Assembly: GCA_028277295.1 (NCBI GenBank)
Contig: JANQGN010000336.1
Span: 1 to 6,237 of the forward strand
Origin: Rhodospira sp.
GTDB lineage: Bacteria; Pseudomonadota; Alphaproteobacteria; Rhodospirillales; Rhodospirillaceae
DNA length: 6,237 bases
Reading direction: 5' to 3'
Below are positions 1 through 5,585 of the stretch, piece after piece; position 1 is the stretch's first letter, and every line of letters starts with the position of its first letter. The notes under the pieces are model-generated. The model worked only from the letters and a program-made list of their open reading frames with translations, had not been told where the DNA came from and did no database searches. Position numbers and translations under genes: made by a program.

Positions 1-138
1 GGCCACGATGCCGGACAGCAACAGGCCGGAGGCCATCAGGTTGTAGACCCGCAACATGTATTGGCGGAGGCCGACATCGACTTGCGCCGCTTCGGCCTCG
101 CCGCGGGTCAAAATGCGACGGTCGGTGTTGAGAGCCAT
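1..138 (-). CDS. Bax inhibitor-1/YccA family membrane protein (N-terminal 46 codons, runs off left edge)
   Basis: This is the start of a gene on the minus strand. The ATG at 138-136 opens a frame that stays open to base 1 and gives 46 residues. The protein begins MALNTDRRILTRGEA, continues with VDVGLRQYMLRVYNLMASG and then enters a hydrophobic stretch. This matches the N-terminus usual in alphaproteobacterial Bax inhibitor-1 (YccA/YbhL-type) proteins, where a short polar cytoplasmic tail with a 'D-x-GLR-x-YMLRVYN-x-MA' stretch leads into the first of about seven membrane helices. Family members are inner-membrane proteins, some of them proposed calcium leak channels or FtsH modulators; the substrate of this one is unknown. 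The start is supported by AGAGG at 151-147, eight bases upstream. The gene diverges from the FecR-domain gene at 356. The family call rests on a short stretch, so the remainder lying outside the window would settle it. Confidence 0.8.
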   Translation of the reverse strand, partial: MALNTDRRILTRGEAEAAQVDVGLRQYMLRVYNLMASGLLLSGIVA

Positions 139-178
139 GGATGGTACCTCTGCCACAGTTGGGGAAACGGTTCGCTCC

Positions 179-208
179 CAAATATGGACCACGGGCAGGG
201 GAATTCAA
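179..208 (-). promoter_or_regulatory. Candidate sigma-70-like promoter for the Bax inhibitor-1 gene
   Basis: On the minus strand TTGAAT (208-203) is followed after 16 bases by CATATT (186-181), each matching four of six consensus positions. This AT-richer patch stands out in an otherwise GC-rich gap and would give a leader of roughly 35-40 bases before the ATG at 138. A perfect TTGACA lies further up at 234-229, but I find no convincing -10 at 17 bases from it. Either could be used, so the call is weak. Confidence 0.25.
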
Positions 209-249
209 CGAGAACCGACACCGGCCGATGTCAATTTCGATCGGGGTCG

Positions 250-268
250 CCGGCCGCTCGATGGCCGG
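250..268. repeat. Short inverted repeat in the divergent intergenic region
   Basis: CCGGCC at 250-255 and GGCCGG at 263-268 form perfect 6-base arms around a 7-base spacer. It sits between the two divergent genes, about 90 bases before the FecR-domain start and 110 bases before the Bax inhibitor-1 start. It could be an operator or a small hairpin, but repeats of this length arise easily by chance in such GC-rich DNA. Confidence 0.25.
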
Positions 269-344
269 TTCGGAGCGGCAACGGCCTTGTCCTCCCTTGG
301 GCCGTCTCCTAAGCTCGGTCGGACGTGCGTTGGGACCATGGAGG

Positions 345-349
345 GGAGG
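345..349 (+). promoter_or_regulatory. Ribosome binding site deciding the start of the FecR-domain gene
   Basis: GGAGG lies six bases before the ATG at 356. It selects this start over the in-frame ATG at 338 and over the longer upstream opening, neither of which has comparable spacing. Confidence 0.75.
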
Positions 350-355
350 CGGGCG

Positions 356-1006
356 ATGAAAGGGATCGCGCGTTTTCGGGGTGTCGTGCCCGGGGTATTG
401 CTACTGGTGGCTCTGATCATCATGGCGCTGGCCGTCCTGTCCCGACCGGCGGCCGCCGAAACCGTGGGGACCGTGGCCCGCGTCCAGGGCGACGCCTTCG
501 CTCGGGCGGAAGGGGTGGCGGACCGGCGGCCTTTGGCGATCGGCGCGGCGGTGGGTAGCGGCGAGGTGCTGACCACGGGGCCAGGGGCGCGCCTTGAACT
601 CGCCCTGACGGGCGGTGGCACGCTTCAGTTGGGCGCCAACGCGGCCTTCGTGGTCGATGCGCTGGCCCTGGGCGATGGAGGTGGCGGCGTCCTGTCGACG
701 GCCATGCGGCTGTTCGGCGGCCCCTTCCGGTTGCTCGGCAACCATGAGGGCGGGCGGGTGACCACGCCGCCGGCGGTGATCGGCATCCGCGGCACCGACC
801 TGTGGGGTGGCTTCATCGATGGCGGTTTCGGGGTGCTGCTGCAACAGGGTGTGGTGGACGTGATCACGCCGGGCGGAGTCGCCACGCTGGACGAGGCGGG
901 CGAGGGCGTGATGGTCTTCGATCCCACCGCCGGGCCACGGGACCAGCGGGTCTGGGGCGCGGCCAAGACGGCCCGGGCGCTGGACAGCGTCGCCGTCGCG
1001 GAGTAG
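356..1006 (+). CDS. Exported FecR-domain protein
   Basis: The product is 216 residues. I chose the ATG at 356 because GGAGG lies at 345-349, six bases upstream, and because it starts directly with a signal peptide. The open frame extends upstream, but with no sensible protein. Residues 1-34 have a basic start (K2, R6, R8), a long hydrophobic core and a PAAA|E cleavage site. Residues about 37-172 form a FecR domain: a VGTVARVQGDAFARA strand, an AIGAAVGSGEVLTTGPGARLE core, then TPPAVIGIRGTDLWGG and a glycine-rich GVLLQQGVVDV turn typical of the family. Unlike true FecR anti-sigma regulators it has no cytoplasmic helical anti-sigma region and no internal membrane helix, and no sigma factor or TonB receptor gene is nearby. 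It is therefore probably a secreted or periplasmic beta-rich protein of unknown role. The exact cell location is inferred. Confidence 0.85.
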   Translation: MKGIARFRGVVPGVLLLVALIIMALAVLSRPAAAETVGTVARVQGDAFARAEGVADRRPLAIGAAVGSGEVLTTGPGARLELALTGGGTLQLGANAAFVVDALALGDGGGGVLSTAMRLFGGPFRLLGNHEGGRVTTPPAVIGIRGTDLWGGFIDGGFGVLLQQGVVDVITPGGVATLDEAGEGVMVFDPTAGPRDQRVWGAAKTARALDSVAVAE

Positions 1007-1027
1007 CGCCCAACCCGACCGGCGTCG

Positions 1028-1050
1028 TCCGTCCGCCGGCGGGCGGCGGA
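1028..1050. terminator. GC-rich hairpin between convergent genes, possible bidirectional terminator
   Basis: TCCG-T-CCGCC (1028-1037) pairs with GGCGGCGGA (1042-1050) around a GGCG loop, giving nine base pairs with a single bulged T. It fills the middle of the 44-base gap between the FecR-domain gene (stop ending at 1006) and ybbP, and its last base directly abuts the ybbP stop codon at 1051-1053. It has no clean run of T on either side, so it is not a textbook intrinsic terminator. It may act with Rho or simply protect 3' ends. Confidence 0.45.
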
Positions 1051-3621
1051 TCACTCGTTCCTTAGCCAGGGGCCGGCCTTGCCGGACAGGGCCCGCCAGG
1101 TGCCCACGTAGCCGGCGGTCAGGGTCACCAGGATGCAGGCGACCAGCGTCATCGCCAGCACGTCCGGCAGGAACACCCATTCTGAGTCCATGACGAGCAC
1201 CACCACGGCCCAGGCGCCGGCGGTGCCCACGGCGGCGGCGATGGCGCCGGTGGCCAGCCCAAGCAGACCATGTTCCAGAAGGTAGCCGCGCAGCAGCGCC
1301 CCCCGGGTGGCGCCCACCACCTTCAGCACCACCGATTCGTAGACCCGCCGGCCGTGCCCGGCGGCCATGGCCCCGGCCAGAACCAGGCCCCCGGCCACCA
1401 GGGTGATGGCGGTGCTGGCGGTGATGGCCCGGGCGGCCCCGTCCAGGATCGTCCGGGCCGCCTCCAGCGCGTTCCTGACGCGGATGGCCGATACATTGGG
1501 CAGGGCGTCGGTGACGGCGCGCTCGACGGCCGATTCGGTCTCGGTCGCCGCGTCGCCATCCAGGCGTACGGTGGCGATCCAGGTGCGCGGGGCACCGGCG
1601 AGGGCGCTGGGCGAGACCACGAAGGTGAAGTTGATGCGCAGGCTGCCCCAGTCGATGCGGCGGGTGTTGGCCAGGGTGCCGGTGATCTCGCGGCCCAGGA
1701 TGTTGACGGTGACCGTATCGCCGAGGTCCAGGCCGAACCCGGTGGCCAGTTCCTCGGACAGGGAGAAAAGGGGCGGTCCCTCATAGTCGGCGGGCCACCA
1801 CTGGCCGCGCACAATGGTCGTGTCCTCGGGCGGTGTGGCGCCGGTGGTGAAGCCCCGGTCACCGCGCAGGGCCCAGGCCACGTCCGGGTCGACGCCCGCC
1901 TCGGCGGCCGGCACACCCTTCAGGGCCGTGATGCGGCCGCGCACCATGTCGGCGAAGGCGGTCTCGGCGACGGCTCCGTTCCCCGCCTCGGCCAACACAG
2001 CGCGGAAGGGGTCCACCTGGTCCGGCTGTAGGTCGATGAAGAAGAAGGACGGCGCACGCTCCGGCAGGCGCTCGTCGACCTGGCGGGCAAGATTGCCCTG
2101 GATCAGCGCCACGATCACCAGCACCGACAGCCCCAGGCCCAGTGAGAGGATGACCGAGCCGGTGGCGGCGCCCGGGCGATGCAGGTTGGCGAGCGCCAGG
2201 CGCAGGCCCGGGCGCCCATGGGCCAGCGGCCCGGCGGCGCGGGCCAGGCGGCGCACCAGCAGGGCGGCCAGGGCGAACAGGGCCATGGCCATCGCCGCGC
2301 CGCCGGTGAATCCCAGGGCGAAGCGGGGATTGTCGGCGGTGCCCACGGTGAGCGCGACCAGGGCCGTCAGCGCCAGCGCCAGCAGGACCAGATACCGCCG
2401 GCGCGGCCAGCGCCGCCCCGGCGTCGTCGTCTCCACGCCCTTGATCAGGGCCAGGGCGGGGATGTCCCGCGCCCGGGCGAGGGGCCACAAGGCGAACACA
2501 AGCGCCGTGAGGGCCCCGAAGGCGACCGCCAGCAGCAGCGGCCGGGCATGCAGGGCTGGTTCGGCGCGCACGGGCAGAAGGTCAGCGGCCAGCGCCGTGA
2601 CCAGCCAGGGGGTGAGCGCTCCGCCGGCTACGCCCAGGCCGATGCCCAGCAGCGACAGCAGACCAATCTGGATCAGGTACACCTGGAAGACCAGCCCGGC
2701 CGGCGCGCCCAGACATTTCAGGGTGGCGATGGTGGGCATGCGCCGCTGGAGCCACGCGCCGGTGGCATTGGCCACGCCGATCCCGCCCACCAGCAGGGCG
2801 GTCAGCCCCACCAGGGTCAGGAACAGGGCCAGGGTGCGCAGGAACCCGGTCAGGCCCGGCGCCGCCTGGTCGGTGCCGCGCAGCCGCCAGCCGGCCTCGG
2901 GGAACGCCTCGGTCAGGCGGGCGCGGATGCGCGGCGGTGACACGCCCTTGTCGGCGCGCAATCGGGTCTCCCAGGTCACCAGGCTGCCGGGCCGCACCAG
3001 CTCGGTGGCCGGCAGGGCGTCCAGCGCGATCATCAGGCGCGGCCCCAGGGTGAACAGGCTGGTGGCCCGGTCCGGCTCGCGGGCCAGGGTATCGCGCAGC
3101 TCCAGCGTCAGCGAGCCCAGGCGGAACCGGTCGCCCACGGCCAGGCCGAGGCGCTCCAGCAGGGCGGGGGCGGCCACCGCGCCCCAGACGCCGTCCCTTT
3201 GCGCGAGGGCGGTGTCGAGGGAGGCGCCATCGCGCAACGCCACGGTGCCATACAGGGGATAGCCTGCGCCGACGGCCTTCAGGTCCACCAGGGCGCGCGC
3301 GCCGGAGTCGCCCGGGGCCACGGCCATCGCTCGCAGGATGGCGACACGGGTTGTGGTGGCCAGGGTATCCAGGGCGGCTTGCTCGTCCTCATCTGGCGGC
3401 TGGTAGCGCCGCTCCACCACCAGGTCGCCGCCCAGCAGCGCCTGGGCGTCGGCCTCCAGCCCCGCCTGGATGGACCGTGTGAGGGATCCGGCGGCGGCGA
3501 TGGCGAAGACGCCCAGCGCCAGGCAGGCTAGAAGAACGCGCAGGCCGGACAGGCCGCCGCGCATCTCCCGTAGCGCCAGCCGCAGCGAGAGGGGAAGCGG
3601 GAGGGGCGCGGCGCTTCTCAT
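1051..3621 (-). CDS. ybbP: ABC transporter permease YbbP (FtsX/MacB-like, ten membrane segments)
   Basis: An 856-residue inner-membrane permease, slightly longer than the roughly 800 residues of E. coli YbbP. Hydrophobic segments lie near residues 28-48, 262-287, 313-345, 361-380, 410-427, 434-456, 487-509, 735-755, 778-811 and 818-841. This fits the YbbP plan of a first helix, a MacB-like periplasmic domain (about 50-260), an FtsX domain, a linking pair of helices, a second periplasmic domain (about 510-735) and a second FtsX domain. Family-typical stretches are visible: AREPDRATSLFTLGPRLMIA (181-200) and WGSLRINFTFVVSPSAL (658-674). Its ATG overlaps the ybbA stop as ATGA (3621-3618) and has no good ribosome binding site of its own, so translation is probably coupled. 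With YbbA it should form a mechanotransmission-type ABC complex rather than a classical importer. In E. coli this pair is linked to TesA, encoded just beyond ybbA here too. The natural substrate is not certain; a hydrophobic ester or lipid is the usual inference. Confidence 0.93.
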   Translation of the reverse strand: MRSAAPLPLPLSLRLALREMRGGLSGLRVLLACLALGVFAIAAAGSLTRSIQAGLEADAQALLGGDLVVERRYQPPDEDEQAALDTLATTTRVAILRAMAVAPGDSGARALVDLKAVGAGYPLYGTVALRDGASLDTALAQRDGVWGAVAAPALLERLGLAVGDRFRLGSLTLELRDTLAREPDRATSLFTLGPRLMIALDALPATELVRPGSLVTWETRLRADKGVSPPRIRARLTEAFPEAGWRLRGTDQAAPGLTGFLRTLALFLTLVGLTALLVGGIGVANATGAWLQRRMPTIATLKCLGAPAGLVFQVYLIQIGLLSLLGIGLGVAGGALTPWLVTALAADLLPVRAEPALHARPLLLAVAFGALTALVFALWPLARARDIPALALIKGVETTTPGRRWPRRRYLVLLALALTALVALTVGTADNPRFALGFTGGAAMAMALFALAALLVRRLARAAGPLAHGRPGLRLALANLHRPGAATGSVILSLGLGLSVLVIVALIQGNLARQVDERLPERAPSFFFIDLQPDQVDPFRAVLAEAGNGAVAETAFADMVRGRITALKGVPAAEAGVDPDVAWALRGDRGFTTGATPPEDTTIVRGQWWPADYEGPPLFSLSEELATGFGLDLGDTVTVNILGREITGTLANTRRIDWGSLRINFTFVVSPSALAGAPRTWIATVRLDGDAATETESAVERAVTDALPNVSAIRVRNALEAARTILDGAARAITASTAITLVAGGLVLAGAMAAGHGRRVYESVVLKVVGATRGALLRGYLLEHGLLGLATGAIAAAVGTAGAWAVVVLVMDSEWVFLPDVLAMTLVACILVTLTAGYVGTWRALSGKAGPWLRNE

Positions 3622-4322
3622 GCCGCGGCGCTCGGGCGGGTGCCGGCGATCAGGCCATCCTCGATATGGATGGCGCGGTCACAGCGCGCCGCCAGGGCCG
3701 GGTCGTGGGTGATGAGCATGAGCGTGGTGCCGTGGGCGTCATGCAGGTGAAACAACAGGTCCATGACCTGTCGGCCCGTCTCGCCATCCAGGTTGCCGGT
3801 GGGCTCGTCGGCCAGCAGCAGCCGGGGGCGGGGGGCGAAGGCGCGCGCCAGGGCGACGCGCTGCTGCTCGCCGCCGGAGAGTTGCCCGGGGTAATGGCGC
3901 AGGCGATGGCCCAGGCCGACCGCCTCCAGTTGCGCCCGGGCGACGGGGAAGGCGTCGCGGCGCCCGGCGAACTCCAGCGGCACGGCCACGTTCTCCTCGG
4001 CGGTCATCGTGGGGATCAGGTGAAAGCCCTGGAACACCACCCCCACATGATCGCGGCGGAAGCGGGCTAGGGCGTCCTCGTCCATCGCGCCCAGGTCGTG
4101 GCCATCCACCCGGACGTGCCCGCCCGTGGGCCGCTCCAGCCCGGCGATCACCATCAGCAAGGTGGACTTGCCGGCGCCCGAGGGTCCGACAACGCCCACG
4201 GCCTCGCCGGCCGGAACGGCAAGGTCCACGCCGCGCAAGATGTTGACCCGTCCGGCCGGACCGGCCAGTGTCAGGTGGAGGTCGTCCAGACGGATGGCCG
4301 GGGCGGCGGATGAGTCGGTCAT
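3618..4322 (-). CDS. ybbA: ABC transporter ATP-binding protein YbbA
   Basis: A 234-residue ATPase of the LolD/MacB family, close to the 228 residues of E. coli YbbA. All nucleotide-binding motifs are intact: Walker A GPSGAGKST (46-54), Q-loop Gln98 in VVFQGFHLIP, signature LSGGEQQR (148-155), Walker B LLLADEP with catalytic Glu173, D-loop GNLDG, and switch His206 in ITHD. It is expected to drive YbbP from the cytoplasmic face. The ATG at 4322-4320 is chosen because it gives the family's usual N-terminus. The frame stays open up to a TTG at 4406, which would add a 28-residue Arg/Pro-rich extension unlike the family. Upstream of the chosen ATG the sequence AAAAGGA stands 12 bases away, a slightly long spacing. 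The start codon lies almost on top of the divergent tesA start, and the 3' end overlaps ybbP by four bases. Confidence 0.95.
   Translation of the reverse strand: MTDSSAAPAIRLDDLHLTLAGPAGRVNILRGVDLAVPAGEAVGVVGPSGAGKSTLLMVIAGLERPTGGHVRVDGHDLGAMDEDALARFRRDHVGVVFQGFHLIPTMTAEENVAVPLEFAGRRDAFPVARAQLEAVGLGHRLRHYPGQLSGGEQQRVALARAFAPRPRLLLADEPTGNLDGETGRQVMDLLFHLHDAHGTTLMLITHDPALAARCDRAIHIEDGLIAGTRPSAAA
4243..4272 (+). promoter_or_regulatory. Weak candidate promoter for tesA inside ybbA
   Basis: Because tesA and ybbA start head to head, any tesA promoter must lie within the ybbA coding sequence. TTGACC at 4243-4248 is a good -35, and its position would give a leader of roughly 50 bases before the tesA start. 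However, the bases 16-18 further on (around 4265-4272) make a poor -10. A perfect palindrome of GGCCGG-A-CCGGCC (4254-4266) lies between the two and could be an operator, or only a by-product of Gly/Pro/Ala codons. Confidence 0.2.
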
Positions 4323-4326
4323 GGTG

Positions 4327-5040
4327 ATGACGCGTCCTTTTGGTGGCGGTGGCGCGCGGCGGGAACAGCCCTCCCGCGCATATGGGCGTTTTCCCTGGTC
4401 CGTCAACGCACGCCGGGGCTGGGCGGCGATCGGGCTGATGCTGGGCGCGATCCTGTTTTACGCCCCTCCGGTGGCGGCGGATCCGCTGCGCTTGCTGGCC
4501 CTTGGTGACAGCCTGACCGCCGGCTACGGGTTGCCCCACGAGGACGCCTTTCCGGTTCGGCTGGAAGACGCGCTTCGCGCGCGCGGCCATGCCGTGGTGG
4601 TGCTGGACGCGGGGGTGTCCGGTGATACCACGGCGGGCGGGCGGGCGCGGCTCGACTGGGTGCTGGCCGACGATCCGGACGCGGCGATCGTCGCCCTGGG
4701 CGGCAATGACGGCCTGCGCGGCCTGGATACCGAGGGCACGCGCGAGAACCTGATGGCCATTGTCGATCGCCTTCAGGGCGAGGGCATGCCGGTGTTGATC
4801 GCCGGCATGCTGGCGCCGCCCAACCTTGGGGCGGACTACGGGGCGGCCTTCAACGCCGTCTTCCCGGAGGTGGCCGAGGAGACCGGCGCCTTGCTCTATC
4901 CCTTCTTCCTGGAGGGCGTGGCGGCCGAGCCGGCGTTGAACCAGGCCGACGGCATTCACCCGACGGCGGAGGGCGTGGCGGTGATGGTGGCGGGCATCCT
5001 GCCGGCCGTGGAAGCGCTTTTGACGCGCGTGGAGAGGTGA
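4327..5040 (+). CDS. tesA: Periplasmic SGNH/GDSL esterase-thioesterase TesA (arylesterase)
   Basis: With the ATG at 4327 the product is 237 residues and belongs to the TesA (acyl-CoA thioesterase I / lysophospholipase L1 / arylesterase) group. All four SGNH blocks are present: GDSLTAGYGL with nucleophile Ser62, Gly99 in SGDTTAGG, Asn127 in GGNDGLRG, and Asp208-x-x-His211 in DGIHPTAEG. A hydrophobic segment at residues 32-51 ending PPVAA|D is a signal peptide, so the enzyme should act in the periplasm on esters or thioesters of fatty acids. The odd point is the start: an ATG-GTG-ATG run at 4321-4329 is the only sensible set of starts, none has a clear ribosome binding site, and each places about 31-33 polar residues before the hydrophobic core. 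No ATG, GTG or TTG lies in frame between 4330 and the ATG at 4438, which is already inside the hydrophobic core. The gene diverges from ybbA and leads directly into thpR. Confidence 0.9.
   Translation: MTRPFGGGGARREQPSRAYGRFPWSVNARRGWAAIGLMLGAILFYAPPVAADPLRLLALGDSLTAGYGLPHEDAFPVRLEDALRARGHAVVVLDAGVSGDTTAGGRARLDWVLADDPDAAIVALGGNDGLRGLDTEGTRENLMAIVDRLQGEGMPVLIAGMLAPPNLGADYGAAFNAVFPEVAEETGALLYPFFLEGVAAEPALNQADGIHPTAEGVAVMVAGILPAVEALLTRVER
4354..4379. repeat. Imperfect hairpin in the tesA/ybbA start region
   Basis: GCGCGG (4354-4359) pairs with CCGCGC (4374-4379). The stem continues through three more pairs, one of them G-U, past a bulged C and closes on a loop of about eight bases. If ybbA is transcribed from the candidate promoter at 4379-4406, most of this hairpin would fall at or near the start of its leader. 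On the other strand it lies within the first codons of tesA. A regulatory role is only a possibility. Confidence 0.3.
4379..4406 (-). promoter_or_regulatory. Candidate promoter for ybbA-ybbP inside the tesA leader codons
   Basis: On the minus strand TTGACG (4406-4401) is followed after 16 bases by CATATG (4384-4379). The -35 matches five of six consensus positions; the -10 is weaker, matching three. A start near 4372 would leave a leader of about 50 bases before the ybbA ATG at 4322. The element lies within the codons for the unusual N-terminal region of TesA, which may help explain why that region is kept. Confidence 0.4.
5031..5034 (+). promoter_or_regulatory. Ribosome binding site of thpR within the end of tesA
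   Basis: GGAG at 5031-5034 lies five bases before the ATG at 5040 and overlaps the last codons of tesA. It favours the ATG at 5040 over the GTG at 5037, for which the spacing would be only two bases. Confidence 0.6.
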
Positions 5041-5585
5041 TGCGTCTGTTCGTGGCCCTGGCGTTGCCGTCGGACCTGCGTGCTGCCTTGGCGGGGATGG
5101 CCATCGGCTTGCGTGGGGCGCGCTGGGTCGCGGCCGAGGACCTGCATCTGACGCTACGCTTTGTTGGCGAGGTCCATCCGGCCGAGGCCGAGGATCTGGA
5201 TGCCGCCCTGACGGCCTTGCACGCGCCGCCCGTCGAGGTCCGGCTGGGCGGCATCGGCACGTTCGGCAAGGGGCGGCGGGTGCATGCGCTGTGGGTTGGC
5301 GCGGAGCGCGCCCCGGCCCTGGCGCATCTTCAGGAAAAGGTGGAGAGCGCCGTGGTGCGGGCTGGTTTCACGCCCGAGACCCGCAAGTTCACGCCTCATG
5401 TGACGCTGGCGCGATTGCGCGACGCCGACCGGGGGCGGCTGGAGGGCTTCATTGGCGGCCACAACGACCGGCCCTTTCCTCCGTTCACGGCCGAGTCCGT
5501 GACTCTGTTCCAAAGTCATCTGACTCGCGACGGCGCCCATTACGAGGCCCTGGCCGACTATGCGCTGGAGGGCGCGGCGGGCTGA
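5040..5585 (+). CDS. thpR: RNA 2',3'-cyclic phosphodiesterase (ThpR/LigT, 2H phosphoesterase family)
   Basis: The product is 181 residues, the usual size for the family (E. coli ThpR has about 176). The two catalytic HxTx motifs of the 2H phosphoesterase fold are intact: HLTL at residues 36-39, followed by RFVGEV, and HVTL at 120-123 within KFTPHVTLARL. It begins MRLFVALALP, the typical first strand of this family. The enzyme opens 2',3'-cyclic phosphates on RNA ends to 2'-phosphates; some members also show weak RNA ligase activity in vitro, hence the older name LigT. The ATG at 5040 shares its A with the tesA stop (TGATG), so the two genes are probably co-transcribed and translationally coupled, although no functional link between them is known. 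The 3' end overlaps the convergent rlmB by 28 bases. Confidence 0.93.
   Translation: MRLFVALALPSDLRAALAGMAIGLRGARWVAAEDLHLTLRFVGEVHPAEAEDLDAALTALHAPPVEVRLGGIGTFGKGRRVHALWVGAERAPALAHLQEKVESAVVRAGFTPETRKFTPHVTLARLRDADRGRLEGFIGGHNDRPFPPFTAESVTLFQSHLTRDGAHYEALADYALEGAAG

Noticed and set aside
56..355. In-frame upstream extension of the FecR-domain gene by 100 codons
   Set aside because: It crosses the divergent Bax inhibitor-1 start on the other strand, has no protein-like composition, and would bury the clear signal peptide and the GGAGG site before 356. Open frames this long are expected by chance at this GC content.
1814..3262. A 482-codon open frame on the plus strand, antisense to ybbP
   Set aside because: The translation is Arg/Ala/Ser/Pro-rich with no motifs or hydrophobic pattern, as expected for the mirror of a GC-rich gene. 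The ybbP frame on the opposite strand has clear family motifs.
4323..4406. A 28-residue N-terminal extension of YbbA from a TTG at 4406
   Set aside because: The extension is Arg/Pro-rich and unlike the family, and the TTG coincides with a good -35 box, which suggests this is promoter DNA rather than coding sequence for ybbA.
3739..4959. A 406-codon open frame on the minus strand across tesA and ybbA
   Set aside because: It runs antisense to tesA and out of frame through ybbA, and its product is low-complexity Arg/Gly/Pro sequence. Both genes it covers are well supported.
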